This document shows positions 26,529-34,986 of a stretch of DNA of 64,000 nucleotides, one piece after another. The DNA lies in contig NZ_KE136484.1 in the NCBI RefSeq assembly GCF_000407185.1, positions 248,001 through 312,000 of the forward strand, read 5' to 3'. Position numbers and translations under genes: made by a program. How positions within the stretch are numbered: position 1 is the stretch's first letter; each line of letters starts with the position of its first letter. This stretch comes from Enterococcus malodoratus ATCC 43197 (GTDB lineage: Bacteria; Bacillota; Bacilli; Lactobacillales; Enterococcaceae). The notes below the pieces were generated by a model that searched no databases, was not told the origin of the DNA, and saw only the letters and a program-made list of their open reading frames with translations.

Positions 26529-27989
26529 ATGTATATCAAAGCGGTGGAATTGCAAAATTACGAAAAAGATATTTATTTTGGTGTGCGTTTACTGGAACTG
26601 ATGGACGATGGACAGGCGCACAAAAAAGGCGATCTAGCTGAAGCAGTGGCGTTAGATACGCGCAGTGTTCAGCGCTTGCTGGAGGAATTGAGTAAGAATT
26701 ATCGTCGCTTTACTGAAGCGGATTTGCCATTATTTGAAAAAACAGGCAATAGCTACCGCTTGCTGATCGCTAACCAAACAATGGAACAGAATCAGTTTTT
26801 GGTTGATTTGATTCGCCATTCCTTGGCCTATCGGTTACTAAGTCTATTGATTGCCGGCAAAGCACGGACGATTAAGGAATTGAGCGATTTGTTGTTTCGC
26901 AGCGAGTCCACGATCCGCCGAAAATTGAAGGAACTGCATAAAGAATTGCGGCCGCTGCAGCTAACGATTGAACGCGGGGAGGTCCTTTTTCAAGCCCCCG
27001 AGCCTGTCGTACGAATGTATTTGTCCGTCTATTATTGGCGGTTATTCCGAGGAAAGGACTGGCCGTTTGCTCCATTGCAACACGAGCTAGTCGGCACGAT
27101 CAGTCGAATCATTCAGCGCTTCTTTCAAGTGGATTTAAATCCGATCAAAGAGCAGCGCTTAGAATATCTGGTGGCGGCTCATTTATTACGTGAGGTCCAA
27201 CACTATTCTTTAGATGAAGAATTAGAAAGTCAGAAAATGCTGGCTAACGATCCGCTCTTTAATGATTTCTATCGCCAATTGAAACCAGCCATGCCAGCTT
27301 ATTTTCATAAACGCGTCTCTTTAGGAAATCTATTTTTGAATTTATTAACGCGGGAAGAATACTATCACGTTCCCGCTATTACAGAGAAAATCCATTGTTT
27401 ATTAGCGAAGGAACCGCTCTCGGTGATGGCTGAAGTTGAGGCGATGAATCAGCTTTTAGAAAAGAAAATCAATAATCGTGCAACTTGGAAAAAATTTCAA
27501 GCCCTGCAGGCTGAAAATTATTTGATCAGCGGGCATCTGTATCATCGTTTATTTCCAATGATCCGCTTTAACATCAACGGCAAAGCTTTTTGGACGACGA
27601 TTACACAGCAGCAGCCCAAACTCGTTGCTTTTGTTACTGAGATCTTAGCAGATCAGGGAGGAAGCGAATCAATTTTATTTGGCCGCTACCTGTCTGTACT
27701 GCGCCGCTTGCCGGAACTGACGGTGCAGCCTGTGCTGCGAATTTTTTTACAAACGGATCTGCCGGAGTTTGAAGAAACGATTTTAAAAGAAGACTTGCGG
27801 CAATTTTTAGCAAATGATTTTCAAGTTGTCTTTACAGAAATTTTAGAAAATAGCGATCTCTGTCTGACGACTAGTCTGCTTGATGATGATGAAGATGTGC
27901 CAACGCTAGCGATCACGCAGGAGTTGCAGATGTCCGATTATTTTGCCTTATTACAGTTATTGCAAGGATTCGGCGGTAAGAGTTTTTAA
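26529..27989 (+). CDS. Mga-type helix-turn-helix regulator
   Basis: 486 residues. Two N-terminal winged helix-turn-helix units are visible (about 20-70, KKGDLAEAVALDTRSVQRLL; and 110-150, TIKELSDLLFRSESTIRRKL), the arrangement of Mga/AtxA/PRD-type regulators. The middle is helical and the end is an EIIB-like alpha/beta region (LRIFLQTDLPEFEETILKEDL). Mga proteins activate virulence or sugar-linked genes. It follows lrgAB by 51 bp in the same direction and may control it. No phosphorylatable PRD His could be assigned with confidence. Confidence 0.75.
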   Translation: MYIKAVELQNYEKDIYFGVRLLELMDDGQAHKKGDLAEAVALDTRSVQRLLEELSKNYRRFTEADLPLFEKTGNSYRLLIANQTMEQNQFLVDLIRHSLAYRLLSLLIAGKARTIKELSDLLFRSESTIRRKLKELHKELRPLQLTIERGEVLFQAPEPVVRMYLSVYYWRLFRGKDWPFAPLQHELVGTISRIIQRFFQVDLNPIKEQRLEYLVAAHLLREVQHYSLDEELESQKMLANDPLFNDFYRQLKPAMPAYFHKRVSLGNLFLNLLTREEYYHVPAITEKIHCLLAKEPLSVMAEVEAMNQLLEKKINNRATWKKFQALQAENYLISGHLYHRLFPMIRFNINGKAFWTTITQQQPKLVAFVTEILADQGGSESILFGRYLSVLRRLPELTVQPVLRIFLQTDLPEFEETILKEDLRQFLANDFQVVFTEILENSDLCLTTSLLDDDEDVPTLAITQELQMSDYFALLQLLQGFGGKSF

Positions 27990-28001
27990 CCGCCGCTTTT
28001 T
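27972..28001 (+). terminator. Terminator overlapping the end of the Mga-type gene
   Basis: GGCGGT (27972-27977) and ACCGCC (27989-27994) form a stem that includes the last codons, followed by GCTTTTT. Confidence 0.6.
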
Positions 28002-28124
28002 GTGCTAGAATAATGAGAACATATGTGCAGTTTGCCAGCACGGCTTTTCGCGTTTTTTATTGTGCCGTTGCTTGGAAAGCAAACTAAAAATGCGGACATA
28101 TTACATATCAAGAAAGGATCAATC

Positions 28125-28718
28125 ATGTACGAATATATTACAGGTCGTTTGACCTTTATCAGCCCTAGCTATGTGGTGCTGGATGTGAATGGTATCGGCT
28201 ATCAAATCGCGTTAGGGAATCCCTATCGTTACAGCAGCAAAATGGAGCAGTCCGTGACGATCTATGTACAGCAGATCATTCGCGAAGATGCTCATTTATT
28301 ATACGGTTTTGAGACTCTGGCGGAAAAAGAACTATTTTTACGTCTGCTTTCTGTTTCTGGAATTGGACCAAAAAGCGGATTGGCAATTATGGCAAATGAG
28401 GACCATCAAGGCTTGATCCAAGCGATCGAAGCCGGCGATGTAACTTATTTGACGAAATTCCCGGGCGTCGGTAAAAAAACCGCGCAGCAAATGGTCTTAG
28501 ACCTAAAAGGCAAGCTGACCGAATTAGTGGAAGATCCAATGTCCTTGTTCTATGAAGGCAATGATGATACAGCTCTGGCCGAAGCGATGGAAGCCTTGCA
28601 GGCATTGGGCTACAGTCCGAAAGAAATCAAAAAAGTCGAAAAAGTGCTGGAGAAAGAAACTCTGCAAAATACTGACGATTACTTACGTGCTGCCTTGAAA
28701 CTAATGATGAAGAAGTAG
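28125..28718 (+). CDS. ruvA: Holliday junction DNA helicase subunit RuvA
   Basis: 197 residues from ATG 28125 (AAAGGA upstream). The frame extends further upstream but without a plausible start. [20 protein letters not shown] begins the OB-fold, two helix-hairpin-helix motifs follow ([18 protein letters not shown] and [20 protein letters not shown]), and the C-terminal domain III that contacts RuvB ends [11 protein letters not shown]. RuvA tetramers hold four-way junctions flat. ruvB follows after 13 bp. Confidence 0.97.
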   Translation: MYEYITGRLTFISPSYVVLDVNGIGYQIALGNPYRYSSKMEQSVTIYVQQIIREDAHLLYGFETLAEKELFLRLLSVSGIGPKSGLAIMANEDHQGLIQAIEAGDVTYLTKFPGVGKKTAQQMVLDLKGKLTELVEDPMSLFYEGNDDTALAEAMEALQALGYSPKEIKKVEKVLEKETLQNTDDYLRAALKLMMKK

Positions 28719-28731
28719 GAGGACGGATTAA

Positions 28732-29733
28732 ATGGATGAAGAACGTTTACTTTCACCCGATGTAGATGAGAGTGATAAAAGTTTAGAAAAAACATTACGT
28801 CCTCGTTATCTTGCACAATATATCGGACAAGACAAAGTCAAACAGGAATTGACGATCTATATCGAAGCAGCGAAAAATCGGCAGGAAGCTTTGGACCATG
28901 TCCTGCTTTATGGACCGCCCGGTTTAGGGAAAACAACGATGGCGATGGTGATCGCGAATGAAATGGATGTTCAAATTCGTTCTACCAGCGGACCGGCCAT
29001 CGAACGTCCTGGCGATCTAGTCGCGATTTTGAATGAGTTAGAGCCAGGCGATGTTCTATTTATTGATGAGATTCATCGTTTGCCGCGCGTGGCGGAAGAG
29101 ACCCTGTATTCAGCGATGGAAGATTATTACGTGGATATCATGGTGGGGCAAGGACCGACGGCACATCCGGTTCATTTTCCGCTGCCGCCGTTCACGTTGA
29201 TTGGAGCCACGACGCGAGCTGGGATGTTGTCGGCACCATTACGGGATCGCTTCGGGATTATTTCGCATATGGAATATTATGAAGAGACGGATTTACGAGA
29301 GATCGTCTTACGCTCAGCAGATATTTTCCAAACGGAGATCGTGGAGGAGGGGGCTGTCGAGATCGCACGCCGCTCACGAGGCACACCGCGGATCGCCAAT
29401 CGCTTGTTGAAACGAATTCGTGATTTCGCTCAAGTTCAGTCAGATGGCGTGATTGATCGGAAAGTCGCAGATCAGGCTTTAGGACTGCTGCAAGTAGACG
29501 CAGCCGGATTGGATTATATTGACCAAAAATTATTGAAGACGATGATCGAACTGTATCACGGCGGACCGATCGGCTTAAGTACATTAGCAGTCAACATCGG
29601 TGAGGAACGTGAAACCGTAGAAGATATGTACGAACCCTACTTGATCCAAAAAGGTTTTATTAAACGGACACCACGGGGGCGCATGGCGACACCGTTGGCT
29701 TATGAACACTTCAACTACCCTTATCAAGCATAG
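28732..29733 (+). CDS. ruvB: Holliday junction branch-migration ATPase RuvB
   Basis: 333 residues. Walker [18 protein letters not shown] (about 60-76), Walker B FIDEIHRL, sensor [19 protein letters not shown] with the arginine finger, and C-terminal winged helix ([32 protein letters not shown]). RuvB rings drive branch migration of Holliday junctions bound by RuvA. No ruvC is nearby, as usual in Firmicutes that use RecU. Confidence 0.98.
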   Translation: MDEERLLSPDVDESDKSLEKTLRPRYLAQYIGQDKVKQELTIYIEAAKNRQEALDHVLLYGPPGLGKTTMAMVIANEMDVQIRSTSGPAIERPGDLVAILNELEPGDVLFIDEIHRLPRVAEETLYSAMEDYYVDIMVGQGPTAHPVHFPLPPFTLIGATTRAGMLSAPLRDRFGIISHMEYYEETDLREIVLRSADIFQTEIVEEGAVEIARRSRGTPRIANRLLKRIRDFAQVQSDGVIDRKVADQALGLLQVDAAGLDYIDQKLLKTMIELYHGGPIGLSTLAVNIGEERETVEDMYEPYLIQKGFIKRTPRGRMATPLAYEHFNYPYQA

Positions 29734-29744
29734 AAGGTGAAAAA

Positions 29745-30320
29745 ATGGCGGAAGGAAAAGCGACCAAAGAAACAATTGTCAAAGCGTTAGTCGCGTTGTG
29801 CCAAGAAAAAAATTATGACAAAATCACTGTTCAAGATATCAGTCAAAAGGCCTGCTTGAACCGCCAGACATTTTATTATCACTTTAAGGACAAAAATGAT
29901 CTGCTCCACTACGCCTATTATCGCCGGGGCCTGCAATATTTGGTTTCAGACGAGCTGGCGTTGACGAATTGGGAAGAATCTGTTCTGAAGATGTTAAAGG
30001 AAATGCAGATCTGTCATCAATTCTATTTGAATACGGTGACGGCGATCCCCAAAGTATTAACGAAAGAGTTTAATGAACTGGCGAAACGCCTATTTGTACG
30101 CCTATTTGATGAGGTTGATCAAGAAGGTGAGCTCTCGCAAACTGACAAGGAATTTTATGCCCGTTTCTTGGCCCATGGCTGCGGCGGAATTTTGATCGAC
30201 TGGTTACTAGCCGGAGCGGATCAACCGCCAATTACAATTGCGGCACAATTATTTCGTTTTGCTAAGGACATCGAGTTTTTTGCTTATCGCTTATATGAAA
30301 AAGACTGGAACGAGCGTTAA
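29745..30320 (+). CDS. TetR-family transcriptional regulator
   Basis: 191 residues, starting 11 bp after ruvB. The helix-turn-helix is VQDISQKACLNRQTFYYHFKDKNDLLHYAYY (about 26-56). The C-terminal domain (TetR_C-type, with FYARFLAHGCGGILIDWLLAG) resembles DhaS-like regulators. It is convergent with a 2-hydroxyacid dehydrogenase gene with only 2 bp between stops. Its target and ligand cannot be read here. It may share the ruvAB transcript. Confidence 0.87.
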   Translation: MAEGKATKETIVKALVALCQEKNYDKITVQDISQKACLNRQTFYYHFKDKNDLLHYAYYRRGLQYLVSDELALTNWEESVLKMLKEMQICHQFYLNTVTAIPKVLTKEFNELAKRLFVRLFDEVDQEGELSQTDKEFYARFLAHGCGGILIDWLLAGADQPPITIAAQLFRFAKDIEFFAYRLYEKDWNER

Positions 30321-30322
30321 GC

Positions 30323-31291
30323 TCAGTCCAGTCCATTTACGATATATTTGATTGGTTGTTGATTGATTAAGGCAATCGCATTTTTCACAACGATTGCGGC
30401 CATTTGGTCGCGTGCTTCTACACTGGCATTACCGATATGCGGAGTCAAGATGACGTTCGGCAGCTCTTTCAACCCTTCAGTAACCTTGGGTTCGAACTCA
30501 TAGACGTCCAAAGCGGCACCGGCAAGCTGCTGGTCTTTTAAGGCTTGAAGCAGATCACTCTCATTGATTAGAGGTCCGCGTGCGGCGTTGATTAAAAGGG
30601 CGCTGTTTTTCATTTGTTTAAACGCATCGCTGGTCAATAAATGATGGGTGTCCTCGGTTAACGGTGCGTGCAACGTTAAGATATCCGCTTGTTGGATCAC
30701 TTCAGCCTGTGAATAATAGGTTGCCTGTAATTTTTCTTCTAGTTCAGAAGTTAATGGGTGACGCTGGTTGTAAATGATCTTCATGCCAAAGGCGTTCATC
30801 ATTTGCGCCAAGGCTTGACCGATCTTTCCCATGCCGATAATTCCCAAAGTTTTATCTTTCAGTTCATGACCTAAGAAAAATAATGGAGCCCAGCCGTCAA
30901 AGCCTTTGCCGTGCATCAAATGATCCCCTTCAACGATGCGGCGAGATAAGGCGATGATCAAACCAGCGGTCAATTCCGCTGTCGCATTGGTAGAGACTAT
31001 TGGTGTATTCGTTACATAGATTTTCCGATCTTTTGCATAAGCGCTATCGATATTGTTGAAGCCCGCTCCGAAGTTCGCGATCAGTTTCAATTTTGGTGCG
31101 GCATCGATGACATCACGATCGACTTGGGTTGAAAGCGGACAAATTAAAACTTCACAATCAGCGACGTTTTCGATCAATTCTTCTTTCGAAATCAACCCGT
31201 CGCCTTCATAGACCTTATATTCAAGCGCTGCTTCTTTTAATAATTTTGTGCCAAGCTCAGGCAGTTTGGCGGAAAGATAAATTCTACTCAT
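30323..31291 (-). CDS. NAD-dependent D-2-hydroxyacid dehydrogenase
   Basis: 322 residues. The NAD site is LGIIGMGKIGQALAQMM (about 147-163). Catalytic residues fit the family: Arg in INAARGPLINE, Glu in VYEFEPKV and His in LTPHIGNAS. The middle stretch NFGAGFNNID is the usual substrate-loop region. Family members reduce glyoxylate, hydroxypyruvate or other 2-keto acids. The substrate is not decidable. It lies tail to tail with the TetR gene and divergent from a phosphatase gene. Confidence 0.9.
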   Translation of the reverse strand: MSRIYLSAKLPELGTKLLKEAALEYKVYEGDGLISKEELIENVADCEVLICPLSTQVDRDVIDAAPKLKLIANFGAGFNNIDSAYAKDRKIYVTNTPIVSTNATAELTAGLIIALSRRIVEGDHLMHGKGFDGWAPLFFLGHELKDKTLGIIGMGKIGQALAQMMNAFGMKIIYNQRHPLTSELEEKLQATYYSQAEVIQQADILTLHAPLTEDTHHLLTSDAFKQMKNSALLINAARGPLINESDLLQALKDQQLAGAALDVYEFEPKVTEGLKELPNVILTPHIGNASVEARDQMAAIVVKNAIALINQQPIKYIVNGLD

Positions 31292-31344
31292 TTACGATCC
31301 CTCGTTTCATTTCGATAAATTGACTATAGCACAGGAGGAATGAC

Positions 31345-31803
31345 ATGAAAAAGATTCTATTTGTTTGTATGGGAAATATTTGCCGTTCACCGATGGCCGA
31401 AGCGGTTTTTCGGGATGCTTTCCAAAAGCGGCAGGAGGATAATTTTCAAGTTGATTCAGCGGCCACGAGTCGTTGGGAGGTTGGAAATCCACCCCATCGC
31501 GGAACACAGAAACTGCTATCGCAGCATCACATTTCGACCAAAGGAATGCGTGCCCGGCAAGTGACCACCGAAGATTTTTATAATGCCGATTTTATCATCG
31601 GGATGGATCAAGAAAATGTCAGCGATCTTCAAGCGATAGCCCCAGATGGCACTGAGAACAAAATCTATTTGTACTTAGACCTTGTTCCCGGTCATACGGG
31701 AGAAAGTATCCCTGATCCATGGTATACCGGTAATTTTGAAGAAACCTACGATTTAATTCAAAAAGGTTTAAACGAATGGTTAACTTTTCTGGAAAAGGAC
31801 TAG
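31345..31803 (+). CDS. Low-molecular-weight protein tyrosine phosphatase
   Basis: 152 residues. ATG 31345 is chosen because the nearer ATG at 31340 runs into a stop after one codon. AGGAGG lies at 31333-31338. The P-loop VCMGNICRSPMAEAVF carries the C-x5-R catalytic signature, and IPDPWYTGNFEETYDLI supplies the general-acid Asp. It dephosphorylates tyrosine (or arginine) on proteins. The Ile in the P-loop position often Thr in arginine phosphatases favours tyrosine activity, which is inference. Confidence 0.9.
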   Translation: MKKILFVCMGNICRSPMAEAVFRDAFQKRQEDNFQVDSAATSRWEVGNPPHRGTQKLLSQHHISTKGMRARQVTTEDFYNADFIIGMDQENVSDLQAIAPDGTENKIYLYLDLVPGHTGESIPDPWYTGNFEETYDLIQKGLNEWLTFLEKD

Positions 31804-31875
31804 ATTCCTTGTTTTTTCCCAGAAATTTAAGTAAAATCAAACTACGCAACCATGCTCTTGATAGGAGGAAGCTGA

Positions 31876-32238
31876 ATGACTAAAAACGAGAAGCCTAAAA
31901 AGAATTTAATTAAGCTGTTTTCGAATTCATCGTATCGTTTCATCTCGGATTTTTTGAATGATTCTGCTGAAAAACGTGCCCAAGAGCAAGCTAACGAGAA
32001 CATTTTTCTCAAACTGAAGATGGCGGCTCTGCAAAATAGTTTAGTAGTCATTCAAGTGCAAGACGAAAAAGATGAAGAAAAATTTCAAACGATCTCAGGG
32101 TGGCTGCCTAAAGTAGTGACCAATGATTCTATCGTTATTCGGACCCAAGAAAATCAACTGGTCATGTTGACAATTGATCGGATCAAAAAGGTGACGACCT
32201 TATCGCCAAGCGGTGATCAGGAAAGTATCTCACGATAA
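31876..32238 (+). CDS. Small hypothetical protein, predicted C-terminal beta-barrel
   Basis: 120 residues, ATG 31876 with AGGAGG just upstream. The first 50 residues are basic then helical (SAEKRAQEQANENIFLKLKMAAL). Residues 53-112 alternate short beta strands (VVIQVQDEKDEE, ISGWLPKVVTNDSIVIRT, QLVMLTIDRIKKVTTL), resembling an Sm- or YolD-like small barrel. It is not assigned to a family. Located between a phosphatase gene and the TPP riboswitch. Confidence 0.6.
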   Translation: MTKNEKPKKNLIKLFSNSSYRFISDFLNDSAEKRAQEQANENIFLKLKMAALQNSLVVIQVQDEKDEEKFQTISGWLPKVVTNDSIVIRTQENQLVMLTIDRIKKVTTLSPSGDQESISR

Positions 32239-32252
32239 AAGTACTTTATACA

Positions 32253-32281
32253 TTTACGAGTGATCAGACATCTGGTATACT
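32253..32281 (+). promoter_or_regulatory. Promoter of the TPP riboswitch-thiT unit
   Basis: TTTACG (32253-32258) and TATACT (32276-32281) with a 17-bp spacer, about 25 bp before the riboswitch. Confidence 0.6.
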
Positions 32282-32306
32282 CTGAATGTACTAAAAATAG
32301 AATAAT

Positions 32307-32400
32307 ACTTTCGCAAAGGGGAGCCCTCGGGCTGAGATTGAGATTACTCTAAACCCTAGTACCTGTTTCGGTTATTCGAGCGTAGGAATTGTGATGAAGT
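32307..32400 (+). promoter_or_regulatory. TPP (thi-box) riboswitch
   Basis: The core thi-box elements are present in order: GGGGAGCC, GGGCTGAGA, ACCC, TACCTG and GCGTAGGAA. P1 can be drawn from ACTTTCGCAA (32307-32316) and TTGTGATGAAGT (32389-32400). The P3 arm is very short. Binding of thiamine pyrophosphate is known to close P1 and lower expression. The gene controlled here is a thiamine transporter. Confidence 0.93.
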
Positions 32401-32454
32401 AATGATAGTTACTTCTCCTTTGTGGACTGTATGTTCAAAAGGAGGAGTTTTTTT
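32397..32454 (+). terminator. TPP expression platform: antiterminator and terminator ending at the thiT start codon
   Basis: Antiterminator: AAGTAA (32397-32402) with TTACTT (32409-32414). Terminator: ACTTCTCCTTT (32411-32421) with AAAGGAGGAGT (32438-32448), followed by seven T that run directly into the ATG at 32455. The 3' arm is also the ribosome binding site. P1 of the riboswitch uses AAGT (32397-32400), so closing P1 frees the terminator. Confidence 0.8.
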
Positions 32455-33051
32455 ATGAGTAAAACCAACAAAACAAGAATCATGATCGAAGGGACAATCG
32501 TGGCGGCATTGGCTTTCATGCTTTCATTGATCCCAACAACGATCGGCAGCAGCTTTACGGTATCATTAGGGATGATCCCGATGGTCCTATTCGCATTGCG
32601 GCGTGGAGTAAAGCCAGCGTTGCTATCGGCTTTTATCTGGGGAATCTTGCATTTTCCAGCGGGGGATGTTTATTTTTTGAGTGTCATTCAAGTATTGATT
32701 GAATACCCGATCGCATTTACCTTTGCTGGATTTGCCGGAGTATATGCCAAAAAAGTTCAGCAAGCAATACTTGCCGACGACATGCAGGCCGCACGAAAAA
32801 ATATCGTCTATGGGACCTTTGTTGGAACGGGCGCCAAATTCTTTTGGCATTTTATCGCCGGGGTCGTTTTTTGGGGCAGTTATGCATTGTGGGGCATGAA
32901 TCCTTGGATCTTTTCATTTGTGATGAACGGTGCCAGCGGTTTGGCAACAGCAATTGTGACAGCGATTGTCGCCGTATTGGTTGCTGAAAAGGTACCACAA
33001 TTGTATTTGCCGAAGGACGGCAATCTAATTCAAAAACGAAGTCACCAATAA
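32455..33051 (+). CDS. thiT: Thiamine ECF transporter substrate-binding subunit ThiT
   Basis: 198 residues from ATG 32455, the codon following the terminator T run. Six membrane helices can be traced. The family motif is near ARNIVYG-type sequence, and the loop ALRRGVKPALLSAFIWGILHFP with later FVMNGASGLATAIVTAIVAV fits ThiT/YuaJ. Aromatic residues around helix 5 (FFWHFIAGVVFWGSYALWGMNPW) are consistent with the thiamine pocket. It works with the shared ECF energy-coupling module encoded elsewhere. Control by the TPP riboswitch strongly supports the assignment. Confidence 0.95.
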   Translation: MSKTNKTRIMIEGTIVAALAFMLSLIPTTIGSSFTVSLGMIPMVLFALRRGVKPALLSAFIWGILHFPAGDVYFLSVIQVLIEYPIAFTFAGFAGVYAKKVQQAILADDMQAARKNIVYGTFVGTGAKFFWHFIAGVVFWGSYALWGMNPWIFSFVMNGASGLATAIVTAIVAVLVAEKVPQLYLPKDGNLIQKRSHQ

Positions 33052-33052
33052 A

Positions 33053-33092
33053 GAAAAAGCATTTGTCCCAAACGGGACAAATGCTTTTTTTT
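33053..33092. terminator. Bidirectional terminator after thiT
   Basis: AAAAAGCATTTGTCCC and GGGACAAATGCTTTTT form a perfect 16-bp stem around AAAC, with A and T runs on both sides. Confidence 0.92.
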
Positions 33093-33861
33093 AACGGAAT
33101 GAGAAGACAGGGTCATCATTCTCCACATCCAAAGACCAAAGCTGTTTGGATGTGTCGTAAGTGATCTCTGCGATCTGTTGTTCCTTCTTATAGTTTTTCG
33201 GACTGCGCCGCCATCCCTTTTCATCCGATAAAAAGATGGGGATGTGGTAGATTTTATTTTTTAGTTCAGACTGGTCGAGGCAAAAGATTGCACCCTCTTG
33301 CAAGATCGGATATAATTCCTTCAACAGTTCGCCGTCAAGCGGTGCAACGGAAGAACCTTTACGGAAAAACGAGCGGCGATCATTGACTTTTTCCAGAACG
33401 ATGCGAGTCAACTTGCTGGCAAGGATGCGGTAAAATTCATCCAAGTAGCGATAATAAACACGCATAGTTTCATTGCCTAAATTGAAATAGACAAAGTTGT
33501 TTTGTAATTTATAGAAAAAGGGAGAATGCAGATGCGTCCGCATATGCCCAAAATAAAGCAATTCTGATATTTCTAATGGTGTTAACTCTTTCAACATCGC
33601 GAGATCATTAAAGTCGATCCACTTTGTTCCTTTTGACTGAGTGAAGACTTTGTTGTTAAAAAATTGTTGGACTTGTTCAGGACTATTTACGACCTTTAAG
33701 CCGGTATGCGGTTCATATTCTCCAGCTTCTGCGACAGGGTCTAGCAATAACAAATGTTTAGGGTGATGGACAATTCCGTCAACAAAATCGTTGGGTGAAA
33801 AACCTTTTGAGAGTACCGCATTACTTGTGGAATCGATATATGCAAATAACGTATCTGGCAC
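33091..33861 (-). CDS. Conserved-looking hypothetical protein, function unknown
   Basis: 256 residues from GTG 33861, with AAGGGTG on the minus strand 7 bp before the start. It is soluble, with no signal peptide. Aromatic- and charge-rich sequence such as LYFGHMRTHLHSPFFYKLQNN, FVYFNLGNETMRVYYRYLDEFY and the basic DRRSFFRKG stand out, and a His/Arg cluster (HMRTHLH) could be functional. I recognise no domain. It is convergent with thiT across a shared terminator and divergent from the sortase gene. Confidence 0.65.
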   Translation of the reverse strand: MPDTLFAYIDSTSNAVLSKGFSPNDFVDGIVHHPKHLLLLDPVAEAGEYEPHTGLKVVNSPEQVQQFFNNKVFTQSKGTKWIDFNDLAMLKELTPLEISELLYFGHMRTHLHSPFFYKLQNNFVYFNLGNETMRVYYRYLDEFYRILASKLTRIVLEKVNDRRSFFRKGSSVAPLDGELLKELYPILQEGAIFCLDQSELKNKIYHIPIFLSDEKGWRRSPKNYKKEQQIAEITYDTSKQLWSLDVENDDPVFSFR

Positions 33862-34049
33862 AAATTTTCACCCTTTCTAATAGTCGTCACAATCATTTTA
33901 ACTCAATAATAAAAAAAAAGCTCGTATCTTTTATTTTAAAATTAGATTACAAATGCCTTAAAAACTGCAACATTGAAGGCCCTTTTTAACATTTAAAATC
34001 ATTTTAATAAATAACGACTTCTTAATGCATTTATTTCTTTTTTTAATTT

Positions 34050-34087
34050 TTTTCTATTAAGTGAATGTAGTGTCACTTAATAGAAAA
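34050..34087. promoter_or_regulatory. 15-bp perfect inverted repeat upstream of the sortase gene
   Basis: TTTTCTATTAAGTGA (34050-34064) and TCACTTAATAGAAAA (34073-34087) are exact complements around an 8-bp spacer. A -10-like TATGAT follows at 34091-34096, 31 bp before the sortase start. It looks like an operator overlapping the -35 region. The surrounding 33862-34127 is very A+T-rich and holds no gene. Confidence 0.6.
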
Positions 34088-34127
34088 GAGTATGATATGA
34101 TTGATGCGAGAGCGCAGGAGGTTTAGG

Positions 34128-34832
34128 ATGAAGAAAAAAAGAAATTGGCTGATAAATATTTTTCTTTTCTTATTACTATTAGTAGGGTTAGCTTTGATTT
34201 TTAACAATCAAATCAAATATTTTTTGATGCAGTATAATGGTGATCGTTACGCCGTAGCGAAAATGGATCGCACGGAGATCGATAAAAATCTGCAAAAAGA
34301 CGCATCTTTTGATTTTGATGCGGTGCAGCCGGCTAGTACGGAAGCAGTTTTACAAGCACAGTTAGACAATAAACGCTTACCTGTAATTGGCGGGATCGCG
34401 ATTCCGTCTGTAGAAGTAAATTTACCGATTTTTAAAGGGCTATCTAATGAGGTTCTTCTATATGGTGCGGGCACTTTGGCGCCAGACCAAAAAATGGGTG
34501 AAGGCAATTATGCTCTGGCAAGTCACCGTGCCGATCGTCCAGGACTTTTATTTACTCCGCTTGAAGGGGTAAAAGAAGGCGATTTGATCTATCTGACCGA
34601 TCTGCATAATATCTATACGTACAAAACAACGCTAAAGGTTCGGGTTCAACCGACAGAAGTGAAGTATTTAGATGTCCATCCGGACAAACAGCAAGTCACT
34701 CTGATAACTTGCGGCGAGATCGAAGGTGTGACGCGGATTATCGTGCAAGGGGATTTAGTTGCTATGACCTCTGTCAACAACGCGACAGACACTATGCGCA
34801 AGGCTTTTGAAATGGAACAGCGAACATATTAA
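34128..34832 (+). CDS. srtA: Class A sortase
   Basis: 234 residues from ATG 34128 (CAGGAGG 7 bp upstream). An upstream frame start is rejected. One N-terminal membrane helix (about 6-25) anchors it. Catalytic residues are His in LASHRADRPGLLFTPL, Cys in VTLITCGEIEG and the Arg in VTRIIVQGDL. The housekeeping sortase joins LPxTG proteins to lipid II. No pilus or LPxTG substrate gene is adjacent, which fits the housekeeping class. Confidence 0.93.
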   Translation: MKKKRNWLINIFLFLLLLVGLALIFNNQIKYFLMQYNGDRYAVAKMDRTEIDKNLQKDASFDFDAVQPASTEAVLQAQLDNKRLPVIGGIAIPSVEVNLPIFKGLSNEVLLYGAGTLAPDQKMGEGNYALASHRADRPGLLFTPLEGVKEGDLIYLTDLHNIYTYKTTLKVRVQPTEVKYLDVHPDKQQVTLITCGEIEGVTRIIVQGDLVAMTSVNNATDTMRKAFEMEQRTY

Positions 34833-34881
34833 TTTTAGCGGTGACAGAGGCGAGTCATTTCTGCCCTGCTTTTACTCAAAA

Positions 34882-34909
34882 AACTTCAAGGCCTGCCTTG
34901 GAGTTTTTT
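34882..34909 (+). terminator. Sortase gene terminator
   Basis: AACTTCAAGGC (34882-34892) pairs with GCCTTGGAGTT (34895-34905, one G-U), followed by a T run. Confidence 0.85.
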
Positions 34910-34986
34910 GTTGCGGGAAAATTTCTGCTATACTGGAACAAACATGCTGAATTTATTTGATAGAGGACAAATCAAGGGAGGAAGCG

